This document shows positions 1-9,989 of a stretch of DNA of 64,000 nt, in pieces. The notes below the pieces were generated by a model. The model did no database searches. It worked only from the letters and a program-made list of their open reading frames with translations, and had not been told where the DNA came from. Source of the stretch: Selaginella tamariscina (Eukaryota > Streptophyta > Lycopodiopsida > Selaginellales > Selaginellaceae); assembly GCA_003024785.1 (NCBI GenBank), contig PUQB01000042.1, positions 203,833-267,832 on the forward strand, in the 5' to 3' direction. The translations under genes and the position numbers were made by a program. Every line of letters starts with the position of its first letter. Within the stretch, counting starts at the first letter, position 1.

Positions 1-670
1 CCGACGAGGAACGTCGGCGGGATTAATCCCGCCGATTCTCCTCGCGGAGGGAATCGTCGGCGATTAATCCCGCCGACGGTACTTCCTCGTCGAGAGAGCG
101 GCGGGATTAATCCCGCCCGACTCCCTCCGACGAGGAAGTACCGGCGGGATTAATCCCGCCGCTCTTCCTCGCGGGAGGAGAATCGGCGCGGATTAATCCC
201 GCCGCAAATCCTCCGACGAGGAAGAGGGGCGGGATTAATCCCGCCCACAACACTGACGAGGAGAATAGGCGGCGGGATTAATCCCGCCCACAACTCTGAC
301 GAGGGAATAAGCGGCGGGATTAATCCCGCCCACAATTCTCTCCGAAATTATGATTTTAAAGAATTCGGGATGAATCCTGCCCACAAATATTTAAAACAGG
401 AATGTGATGGCGAGATTAATCCCGCCACACCCTTCTCTGCCTCCTAAAATGGTTGGCGAGATTAATCCCGTAGATAACTCTTTCAATAAATTCAAGTATC
501 TTATCAGTTGAGAGAGTTATCGCGGGATTAATCCCGCCGCTCTTTTAAGAGGCGGAGAAGCATTGCCCGACTAATTCTGTCATAGCTATAAAGAGATGGT
601 GGCGGGATTAATCCCGCCACCTCTTCGAAGAGGCGAAAAAAAATGGCCGGATTAATCCCGCCGCCCCGGC
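1..670. repeat. Palindromic repeat array, block A
   Basis: About 14 copies of a palindrome, best form CGGCGGGATTAATCCCGCCG (first copy at 15-34), recur every 35-80 bases between unrelated or partly repeated spacers. Copies in 1-330 are nearly identical. From 350 to 670 they decay to forms such as GGCGAGATTAATCCCGCC. At 240-335 spacer and palindrome repeat together as a unit of roughly 40-45 bases starting with GACGAGG. At 78-142 a perfect 15-bp inverted repeat flanks one palindrome, giving a nested hairpin. No protein is encoded: the open frame here is a by-product of the repeat. The block is truncated by the window edge. The function is unknown. Confidence 0.9.
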
Positions 671-2145
671 TAACCGAGAATATTAAGTTAAAAGTATATT
701 TAAACGGGATAAATCCCTAACAGAATATATTGTAATCCTAATGCATTCCTAAATCCCTAAATTCTAAAATTTAAGAGAGAATGTAAGAGAGTGAATCTTT
801 ATAAATATTTAAATTTGTTTATAATACTTACTTGTAAACAGCACTGAAGGCGCCGTGCTTTCCTATAAACAATACGCACCCAATTTAATGTCGCTCCTGA
901 GCTGATCACTAAGAAGAAAAAAGAAAATCTGAAGAGTGAAAAATAAAGAAATAAAGAAACCCTTGCCGGAGAAAGAACCAGATCTGAATTTGAGTGGGAA
1001 ATTAAATGCATTTTCAAATTTACATGTCAGACCGACAATACTTATGTCAGAAATTCAAAATTTTTGAAATAACAGAAAAGAAAATTTAAGATGAGTTGAA
1101 ACAAATAAAAGACAAATATACTTAAGATGAGTTTTTAAAATCCAATGAGTGTTTTAAAATTGCATTTAATGTCATTCAAGTGCTTCAAGCTGTTTAATAT
1201 TACGAAATTTTTGTAATTATTCTACATTCTTAATATTCAAGTATATATTATTAAGTTTATATTATATATATATATACACTAATACAATAAATAAATTGAT
1301 ATATTATTATGTATCATTTAAAATATATTCATAGTCTGTTTATTATTATTATTTTCTTAATTACTCGAGTAATTAATTTACATTTCCTACTATTAATGGG
1401 ATATTCTTTGTTATTTTCTTAATATTCAAAGAATATTCCAATATTAAACATGATTATCATAATTAAATTAGTCTTATTCTTAATTATCTCAGTAATTATT
1501 CTACATTTGTATATATTAATGGGATTTTCTCAATTAATTTGTTATTATTTCAAGAATATTCTAGTGTTAAACCTTATTATCAATATTAAATTAATATATA
1601 TTATTAAAACTATATATGGCTATATATTAGATAAAATCATATTTTTATGTATAATTTAAAATATGTTCATAGTGTGTATATTAATATTATTTTCTTAATT
1701 ATTCGATGTTTGTTTTGCACATATTATATATAAACACAATCATAAATTTATATATACATGTGCACACGCATTAGAAGCACTTACAGAGACACATATGCAC
1801 ACACATGCACATTGCCCTAAACCAAACTTGAGAAATTATATGTTGCTTCTTTATTGAAAAACATCATGTTCAACGCATGTATGATCTATATGTACTCAGT
1901 GTGTGTGTATGTAACACATTGAATTTACACATGTAATATATATGTATGTCTGTGTGTATACACGTGTGTATGTATATATGTGTACTAATATAATATATGC
2001 AATGTGTACGATTTTCATTTGTTAACACTCTATCTCTTCTCTCATACATACACAGTGTCACCATGCATAATCCCTTCTCTCATACATACACACCATGCAT
2101 GATCATGATCCATAATATGTAGCCTGTCTCTTCTCTCATACATAC
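671..2145. other. AT-rich intergenic DNA, no gene seen
   Basis: This stretch is strongly AT-rich with no recognisable coding segment. From about 1740 it contains short TG/CA-rich runs and several copies of a CATGCATGATCC-like word with CATACATACACACC. A block at about 1905-1995 starting near TGTAACACATTGAATTTACA is repeated at about 2370-2455, so part of the region is duplicated at a spacing of roughly 460 bases. Confidence 0.6.
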
Positions 2146-2341
2146 ACACCATGCATGATCCATAATATGTACTGATGTTACAATATTATGTAATATGTAT
2201 AATGTATATCTGTGTATAACACTCACTCTCTCATACATAAACACCATGCATGATTCATAATATGTACTGATGTTACAATATTATGTAATATGTATAATGT
2301 ATATCTGTGTATAACACTCACTCTTCTCATACATAAACACA
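2146..2341. repeat. Tandem duplication, unit about 98 bp
   Basis: Two nearly identical adjacent copies each run from CATGCATGAT(C/T)CATAATATG through a TGTATATCTGTGTATAACAC segment to CTCATACATAAACAC. Partial further copies lie on both sides (2050-2145 and 2480-2590). No coding potential. Confidence 0.7.
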
Positions 2342-3382
2342 TGCATGATCCATCCTAACCCTAAACCCTATGTAACACATTGAATTTACACATGTAATAT
2401 GTATGTATGTCTGTGTATACACGTGTGTATGTATATGTGTGTACTAATATATCAATGTGTATGAATTTAATTTATTAACACTCTCACTCTTCTTCATACA
2501 TACACACCATGCATGATCCATGTAATATGTACTGTCTCTCTTCTCTCAAACATACACACCATACATGATCCTGTACTCTGTCTCTCTAATATTAATATGT
2601 ACTAATATGTATGTATGTCTATGTGTATAATATTATGTGTGTATATATGTATCGTTGCACGTGAAACTTAACACTCTCATGAACCACCACGCCTGCATGA
2701 TATTATTCTTGGGGTGTATGTGATACACCCACGCACACGCACACGCTGATAATATAATGAAAGAATATTCATTTAGGGCGAATCACTAGTTTAATCTTTT
2801 TAGGGTTTAAGTATATTTTTAGAAGGAATATTCGATTAGATTAATATATTCTATTCCTTTTAGGGTTTAAGTATATTCCTAGGGTTGTAAGGTGGCGGCG
2901 GCGGCAATCTCCTTCTCTCTCTCACACAGGTGAGATCTCTCTCTCTCTCTCACACGCACACTCCTCTGAGTTTATTTATTTATTTTTATTCAATATATAT
3001 ATTTATGTGTGTGTATCTAATAATATAATTTGATCTCTATCTCTCGCACACACGCACACTCGTATACATATACACACACACACACACACACATAATATAT
3101 ATCACCACACACACAGATATATATATATTTGTGTGACACAGATATATATATATATAATATATATATATCCTTCTCTCTCTCTCTTCTCTATAGATCTCTA
3201 TCTCTCGCACACACACGCACACTTGTATACATATACACACAACAGATATTATATATATATATATATATTGTGTGTGTTTGTGTTGTGTATCTGTTATTTA
3301 TTCTCTTGCACACGCACGCACACTCCTGTTTATCTGTTGATTTTATTTGTTTCGCTCACACACGCATACTCACGATATACAT

Positions 3383-3417
<35 letters not shown>

Positions 3418-3523
3418 CCTATATACATAATATACATACATATATTATGTGTACCAGTATCTGTATAATTCTATTTATTTATCTATTTCTCGCACACACA
3501 CGCACACTCCTATACATACATAC

Positions 3524-3555
<32 letters not shown>

Positions 3556-3734
3556 ATATGTGGTGTGTGTGTGTGTGTTTGTTATCTGTATGATTTTATT
3601 TGTTTCACACACGCATACACACGATATACATATAATTTCTGTATATTTGTGTATCAGTATAATTTTATCTGATTTGTCTATCTCTGGCACACACACGCAC
3701 TCTCCTATACACATATACATATATATAATATATA
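2342..3734. repeat. Compound microsatellite region with higher-order repeats
   Basis: At 2800-2890 the word TTTTAGGGTTTAAGTATATT occurs twice, followed by a GGCGGCGGCGGC run and CT-rich sequence, which resembles a promoter/5'UTR remnant although no start codon with an open frame follows. From about 3030 to 3725 a unit of roughly 155-190 bases repeats four to five times. It consists of ATCTCTATCTCTCGCACACACGCACACT, then CA/TA runs, then TG runs. Open frames rich in HTHT/YIYI here are translated microsatellite and not genes. Confidence 0.65.
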
Positions 3735-4640
3735 TGTGCGTAGCGGCAGGATTAATCCCGCCGCTATATGGTTAGCCCCGCGGTGGCGGGATTAATCCCG
3801 CCGCTATTGGTTAGACCCTCGGCGGCGGGATTAATCCCGCCGCCCTTCAGGCAGGCTATTCGTTAGCCTCATGAGCGGCGGGATTAATCCCGCCGCGTAC
3901 GCATGCCCTGCACGGAATCGAGCGGGATTAATCCCGCTCGATTCGCGCAGGGCATTGGCGTCCGACAGGATTAATCCCGCCGCCTAGGCCCGTGAAGGGC
4001 CTAGGCGGCGGGATTAATCCCCGATTTCGCAGGGCATTGGCGTTCGGCGGGATTAATCCCGCCGACTAGGCCCGAGTGAAGGGCCTGGGGCGGGATTAAT
4101 CCCGCTGCGCCTCGGAATCGGGCGGGATTAATCCCGCCGCCAAAGGCCTGCCTGAAGGCCTAGGCGGCGGGATTAATCCCGCCCGATTGCGCAGGGAATT
4201 GGCGTCCGGCGGGATTAATCCCGCCGCATAGGGACCGAGTGAAGGCCCTGGGCGGCGGGATTAATCCCGCCGAGCCTTCAATGCCTGTTGGAGGAATGAA
4301 TCCCGCCACCCTTCCTTTTTTCTCCATTGGTGAGTCGGACCAATCCCAAACGTTTCTGTCTGAGACGTAGAAGGTTTACAACATACCAATGGAGAGAACT
4401 GGGAAGGGTGGCGAAATTCATTTAACCATCCCTTACATGGTGGGCGAGATTAATCCCGCCTCCTTTCTGGAGTCACTGAAGGGGTGTGAAATAAATCCTG
4501 CCCAGTTCTCTCTGAGACCGAGAAGGGTGGCAAGATTAATTCCGCACTCCCGTTCAAGGCCTCCAGAAAGGTGGCGAGATTAATCCCGCCCACTCTTTCA
4601 GGAGGCATTGAAGGGGTGGCGAGATTAATCCCGCCGCACC
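3735..4640. repeat. Palindromic repeat array, block B
   Basis: About 19 copies of the block A palindrome are spaced 30-50 bases apart. They are homogeneous at 3780-4275 and decay rightwards: variants at 4447, 4485, 4531, 4575 and 4620 carry GGCGAGATTAATCCCGCC or worse. At 3903-3955 one copy has changed its outer bases on both sides together (GAGCGGGATT/AATCCCGCTC), keeping symmetry over 28 bases. At 3968-4020 two copies and their spacer form one hairpin with perfect 24-bp arms and a 5-base loop. Blocks A and B share the polarity of decay. Confidence 0.9.
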
Positions 4641-4749
4641 TTCCATGTGAATATATATGTGTATTAGTATATATAAGTTGCATATCTCATTTTATTTACT
4701 TTTATCATCTTATCATAATATTTCGAGTAAAAGCTAGGAATCTATGTAA

Positions 4750-4836
4750 AACTGTCCAGAGCTCACATTTGTGGTGGTTCTAAAACGAAATGTTATCTTT
4801 CTTTTGCACTAGCACAAATGTGAGCTTTGGACAGTT
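4750..4836. other. 24-bp perfect hairpin, miRNA-precursor-like or MITE
   Basis: Arm 4750-4773 (starts AACTGTCCAGAG) pairs with arm 4813-4836 (ends TTTGGACAGTT) over all 24 positions. 23 pairs are Watson-Crick and one is G-U if transcribed from the plus strand. The loop is 39 bases. It lies about 145 bases upstream of the ATG at 4980. Size and pairing fit a plant small-RNA precursor or the core of a tiny inverted-repeat transposon; the sequence alone cannot separate these. Confidence 0.6.
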
Positions 4837-4979
4837 AATTCCGTCTACTTCTCTCTGTGTATTATTTTTGTATATTCGGGTTTATACAAGTGTGTGTGCG
4901 TTTTTATATGATTTGTATTCATAGTGTATTATTTTGCAGAAGGACGATTTAATTAAACAAGGAGATCGAGTCATTAGTA

Positions 4980-6360
4980 TGGAGTCGTCGTCAAATTCTG
5001 GGTAAGAATTAAAATAAAATCTGTTATACTCGGATACTTGAACTAATCATTTTTGTATTCAGATGTGGAATTGAGGTGACATTAAAGACAAGAGCAGGAG
5101 AAGAGATGGGCAGGGGGATTCTGGAATCAACTTGGCCATATTTCAAACTAAACGGGAAGCGCATTGGAACAACCATGGTTGCTGTCAAACTAACCTCTGT
5201 CACATCGCATGGACAAGCAAAACAATGGAAAGTGGGTTGCTAGTCAAGCATCCGAAAGCATGCTGTGAACCCAGATTGACGATGCTCGACACATATGCCT
5301 TGTTCCATCCAATGTCACGTTCTCGGATCCAGAGGTCGCCAGTTACAACATTAATTTCGGGTGGTTTTGTCGACTTGTGGATAATGACGTTCACGTGTTC
5401 ACTAATGATGTTGACCTTGGAGTTCTTCTTCAACTCAACGAAAGCCCATCTATGGAGGGGATCCATCTGGATGTCTACTTCGAAGATCTTCAGACTCATC
5501 GAGTAGGTGTATTGTCAGGAGATATTGCTTCACAATACAGAAAATCAGCAAGTGGAGCAATCGTCCCTCTTCACATTGAAGAAGAACACAGCGACATCAT
5601 AAGGAGATTGAGAGGGTGGCTTGGTCTCAGGTTTTTACAGATCACGTTCAATTTGCTTAGCAAATTTCGGGAGCTGGAAGAGTGTGCCGAGAACATTAGA
5701 ACAGCATCAATCGGGGATCACAATGTTAGAAGTCGTTTTGTCAGCTGCACCTGTGGCGTCCATGCTGCAATAAGCCACAAGGAAATGATGTTGGATGATA
5801 GATTTACTTGTAGGGTTAAGTATTGCAGCGTCAACCCAAACTTCAATTACAGGCCACTCAACCAGGAACGTGTAGCTGAGCTCATGGAGAAGATGAAGGA
5901 CGACAATTCTTACACCGTTCCACATAATGCTGTTTTGTGCCATACTATGAGAGAAACAAAGGCGCTGACAAAGTGTGGATCACAACACCAGAACAAATGA
6001 GGAAGGTTCAGACGGAGAAGAATAGAAATCTATCAAGTACTACATCATTAGTGGCCAGCACACAATAACGGCAGCCCAACGACTTCTCGACGAACACAAC
6101 AAAGGAACGATGGCAACAAAACTTTCCGAGCATACCCGTGAGAAGCTGACAAAAAGATCGGCGTTTTTAGCTAAGCCGAATCTCACAATCGAGCAGTACC
6201 ATAAGTTATCGGCGGAATGGGACGCTGCGACACCAACCACTACAACAGCAAAATATGGGAGAAGTTCAAACACACGCGAGCCGTGTGGGAATCTCTTCAG
6301 CGACCACAAAGAGCTACCGCAGGGAATACACAATCTGCGGAATACCGGGTAAGCAAATTG
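4980..6360 (+). pseudogene. Broken multi-exon gene, unknown family (5' part)
   Basis: A short first exon (4980-5002, MESSSNSG) ends in GTAAGAA and a second begins after TATTCAG at about 5061. It reads GIEVTLKTRAGEEMGRG and then LNGKRIGTTMVAVKL, reminiscent of small N-terminal domains in plant transposon-associated proteins, but I cannot name it. The frame stops at 5242. A different frame resumes to 6000 (Cys/His-bearing segment SCTCGVHAAISHKE). Another resumes at 6110-6345 with a likely further shift near 6230. The segment ends at a plausible donor CCGG|GTAAGC (6350). Several frame breaks in continuous exonic sequence indicate a decayed gene or base errors. Confidence 0.4.
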
Positions 6361-6408
6361 TTTGGGCGGGATTTATCTCGCCGGTATATTAATCTGTCTT
6401 TTTTCTCA
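6361..6408. repeat. Intron carrying a degenerate block A/B palindrome
   Basis: Between a GTAAGC donor near 6350 and a TTTTTTCTCAG acceptor near 6408 lies GGGCGGGATTTATCTCGCC, an imperfect copy of the palindrome that fills 1-670 and 3735-4640. It suggests the repeat can insert in transcribed DNA and be spliced out. Confidence 0.5.
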
Positions 6409-8060
6409 GAGAGTTGAAGAAATTGTAGCAGTTGATTTTGCCCAGGTGGGCGGGAAGGAAACATCCTTTTTGATGATGTTGATTTCTTGTCCCGAGATAG
6501 GATCTTTTGAAATGGTTGGGGATTATGGAATCCTTTTCAAAAGGAACACTGAAGAAGAAGCAGACAAGTGAAGTGGAGCCCTCAGAAAAGTCTGCAAAGA
6601 AACCCAGTAAGACGCCGAAGGCTAAGTCTGTTCAATCTAAAGGATGTAGACAACGATTTCAAGCTCACATGGTTGAAGCCTTTAAATGGAACAACGATGG
6701 AGGAGATGGAAGTCTTGGCTGATTTGGTGATTGATGGCAAATTACAAATTAACAACAGCAGCCCACCTCTCCTTTTCATCTCAAGGCAATGGAGTTGAAG
6801 ACGGTCAGGCACTTCAAGGAGTGGTTGGGAATACACTGCCACAAACTGGGTTGGACCTCGCTTCAACATACGAAGAGGTCAGCAAATATTTGCATGTGAC
6901 AAAGATGATATGCTTGTCGAATGGGTGAATCAATCGGAAGATCTGGGCAAGAATCTATTGCACGCCAACGCCAAAAAGGAGAACATTGGGATGACGCCTT
7001 CTCTTATGGCAGTCCTTCAGCAGCGGAGAACCGAGTTGAACCTTATAAAGGAGGATGCTACGAATCACGACAAGCCCTACAGATGTTTGTTGTTGGATTC
7101 GGAGACTTTATGGGGTAACATCACTGCTTGTAGGAAACCGTTTCAATTGTTCGTGATGGATCGGCGGGTGTCAAAAAATCTTCGACAGACAGGACACTAG
7201 AGGATTTGGTGGAGAAACTTAGCCGTGCAAGCATGTACAAAGAAGGTATTTATTATTGAATTCATACTTGCACTCTTGACTGATATCTACTTTTTCAGGT
7301 ATTTATTTCTTGATTCTTGCTCATGTCACCGATACTTTGCCTTCTCCTTTGCCAAGAGGAATAACATCGTTGGACAGGATTTTATATGAATGATGCTGAT
7401 CCAAGTGCATTGATTCGGTTGTTCACTTGGTTGTTAGGAATGCGCCAAAAATTTCAACTTCCAAATGACTGGCCAGGCATCTGTTTGCACTCCAACGGCC
7501 CTGAACCTCCATCCGATACACCGATAGGGATGAGTGACGTATTCGGCAATGTACGTTATCCAAACATCACAAGTCAAGCGGCACGGAGCATCGTCAACTT
7601 GATCAGGGGTCCTCACAGTGATGCGTGGGTTTTTGACTACTGCACTAGGGGGTCCGTCTTGAAGGAGTGTTACCTTCGGCATACATGTGTATTTGCCGTT
7701 GAAAAGGATAAGACCATGGTTGAGGACCTGAACAAGTGGATAGATAGGTCTCAACTGTACCCCAACGAATCCATAAAGGAGTATTTGAGAAAGTTCCCTC
7801 CAGATAAGTGCGATAGCTCTGAAGACGAATCTGGTTCAATGTCGGAGTCTGAGGACGAACTTCAATCAGATATTAGACCGGAAGTTATCTCGAGGAGTAC
7901 AGAACATTCGCACACTCCATTACCCATGGAAACATCAATAGAAGATGCAGAAGATCTTGAACCATCTCACAAGCGGCTTAGACCTTCTTCGCCTCACTCA
8001 GAAGGTAATAGCGAAGAAGAATTGTTAATGAATTTTAGAGTGACGAATAGTTGTAAATGA
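6409..8060 (+). pseudogene. Degenerate DNA amino-methyltransferase-like gene (3' part)
   Basis: Continues the broken gene above. A basic Lys/Ser/Pro-rich linker (6570-6640) precedes a segment TTMEEMEVLADLVIDGKL. The 3' exon (7386-8060) reads WVFDYCTRGSVLKEC, then VFAVEKDKTM. This has the spacing of motif I in beta-class N4/N6 DNA methyltransferases (hydrophobic-D-P-F-x-G-x-G-T...A..L.R...G.E.D). The glycine-rich loop is degenerate and no DPPY/SPPY catalytic tetrad is visible. The C-terminus (from about 7800) is acidic Ser/Glu-rich. An intron at about 7246-7298 splits the 3' half. Frames change at about 6570, 6640, 6890, 7120 and 7385. The methylase reading is an inference from one motif. Confidence 0.35.
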
Positions 8061-8396
8061 GTGTAACATAAGGCATTTTTGTATATTTCGTTTATATTTG
8101 TACAGAAAATAAATTCTCAAGGATTAATGAAGCTTTTAGTTCAAACATGGGTCACACATTAACAAGGTAAATAATATACCTTGATAATTTTAAGGTCAGC
8201 TAATTATCATTTTGCAGATGTAATGAAACAATTGAGAACATGGATTTTCAGCATTGGCATGAGGTAAGAGAGGGGTTTGGCGACAATTTCTTGTGCCACA
8301 TGTCAGAATGACAGAGTTCATGCAGGAAATGGATAATAATGCAGCTCAAAACATCGTTACCATGGGGGCCACTTCAGTTTTTCATCATCATTTTTA
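8061..8396. other. Intergenic gap, no gene assigned
   Basis: Follows the TGA at 8058-8060. A short open stretch near 8220-8330 (after a TTTTGCAG) could be a 5' exon of the downstream phosphatase-like gene, but no start codon and splice chain could be fixed. Confidence 0.35.
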
Positions 8397-9279
8397 TTGG
8401 CTTCAGTTCCGAAATCAATTTCTTCAGCGCATGCAATATCTGAATCTTGTAAGGATGATGTACAATTAAATGATGAAGGGATAGGCAACGAGATAGTGGC
8501 AACGGATAAATGTGAAAGGGAGCAAACAAGTGATTTGCAAAGTATTCAAGAGGCAACGCTATCTCATGTTACTCATGGCCATATTGTGTTGTTGGATGTC
8601 AATGGTGTTCTGCTTCATCGACAAAGGCCCGAGGATAGGAAAAAAGAAATCAAACAAGGAGATTTCATTCCTTGTCATGGTAAATTTCGATATGATATTA
8701 TTTTTCGTCCAGGGTTGGATCGTCTCTTTCAAAAGCTTAAGGAGATGGGTGCGCTTGTGGGGATTTGGTCATGCATGCAGATTCATAACTTAACACCGCT
8801 GTTGAATTTACTTAAGAAACATTGTAGTGTTGCAGAAGAGGTGATTCGTAAAGATTGGATTTTTGACCAGCGAATGTTATAAACCTCTCGAATTTCACAA
8901 TATAAGAAAGGAAAGCAAGCCATACTTCTTCAAGAATGAAAGAATAATTGGGACTCATGGGGAGATCAGTCGCTTAAGGATAATGAAGAATGCACATATC
9001 TTAGTAGTAGACGACTCTCCTCAGAAGGCTATGCTCAACCAAAACATTGCTTGTATTCATCCAATCACTTTCGATCCATATTCTGATACCGATATCATGG
9101 ATGAGCTAGTGAACTACTTGGATACGTGCCTCAGAAAGAAGAATCTCGAAAATTTTTGTGAGCAGTATCCACCGAAAATTTTTTTCGCTTTTTTTTTTTT
9201 TTCTCGTTTTGAATTTTATAAAATGAAGGATAGCAACCGGGCGCTTTATAATATTATTCTTAAGGAACGTCATTTTTAG
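8397..9279 (+). pseudogene. FCP1/SCP-like HAD phosphatase, frameshifted
   Basis: Reads as a plant FCP1-homology (NLI-interacting factor-like) phosphatase of the HAD superfamily. These proteins normally dephosphorylate phosphoserine or other phospho-substrates using a DxDx(T/V) nucleophile motif. HIVLLDVNGVLL (about 8578) holds the nucleophile region, but with DVN where the canonical motif has DxD, so the second acidic residue is replaced. FRPGLDRLF, then GIWSC (motif II region), and later ILVVDDSPQKA (about 9000, motif III acidic pair) follow. The frame breaks near 8866-8882 inside DWIFDQ..CYKPLEF and continues in another frame, consistent with a single-base indel. The N-terminal methionine is not certain; the open frame begins at a TTG. 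No neighbour link is evident. Confidence 0.6.
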
Positions 9280-9643
9280 ATGAGCCTTTATGCAGACCTG
9301 GTCTTATTACATCTTATGTATTAACAAGGATGGCAACTCCCAATTGCATTCGTGAGAGTGTTAGTGGTGGCAACAACATCAAGATATTGATCAAAATGAT
9401 TCGATTATGTTTGATAGTATTTCATTATTATAAACTATTTTTAATATGAATATTCTAAGATATTTTAGGAATATTCCTAACTAAGTAAGGTTATTGAAGG
9501 ATTAATTAATTAATTAATTAATATTTAAGGCTTAATTACATATTAATTAAATAATTAATTAATAATTAAAACTTAAGTATTAATTAGTAATTTTTTATAT
9601 TCCCATTTTCACGTATCATGCCCACTTTAGTTACAACGTGCAT
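9280..9643. other. AT-rich gap before retroelement
   Basis: AT-rich, with a run of TTAATTAATTAA-type words at 9500-9590. No gene is seen. Confidence 0.6.
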
Positions 9644-9917
9644 CTAGGTATAGGTGGCGCCTTCCGACTTGGTCTACCGCCTGGTGATAGAGTCCACCTG
9701 CCACATTTATGCGCCTCCCACGCGTGCTGTCCTTCGTACCCTGAGTAGTTAATCCGAACGATCGGATTTACGCTTGGTTATGCCACCGCCTGACATTGGT
9801 TGCCATCAATCCATACCTGAAGTACCTCCTTATCCGGCGCTTCGTTTCGCCGCTTGTCCGCGCCGGTGGGACGTCCCACCGGCTGGCTGTGTGATGGTGT
9901 CGAGCCACCATCAACCA
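9644..9917 (-). repeat. 3' LTR, U3 portion only
   Basis: Aligns with 18437-18711 along its whole length. The homology ends near 9644, exactly where the other copy continues into the TATA box and R/U5-like sequence. Read on the minus strand it begins TGGTTGATGG. No convincing polypurine tract precedes it. Confidence 0.7.
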
Positions 9918-9989
9918 AATGCTCGGACTTATTCGTTGGCACGTCCTTGGGCCATGTGCCCTAGTTATCTGCCCCTTGGAGCTCCCGGT

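Noticed and set aside
150..335. 61-codon open frame with repeated GGINP/AGLIPP
   Set aside because: It is the translation of the palindrome array itself, and the same frame pattern appears at 4389-4583 and 4450-4683.
1..670. Resemblance to a CRISPR array (short palindromic repeats, variable spacers)
   Set aside because: The window is eukaryotic with spliced plant genes, spacers are irregular in length and partly repeated, the repeat varies, and no cas gene is present.
3037..3775. Several open frames rich in HTHT, YIYI and CVCV
   Set aside because: Translations of CA/TA/TG microsatellites with no protein features.
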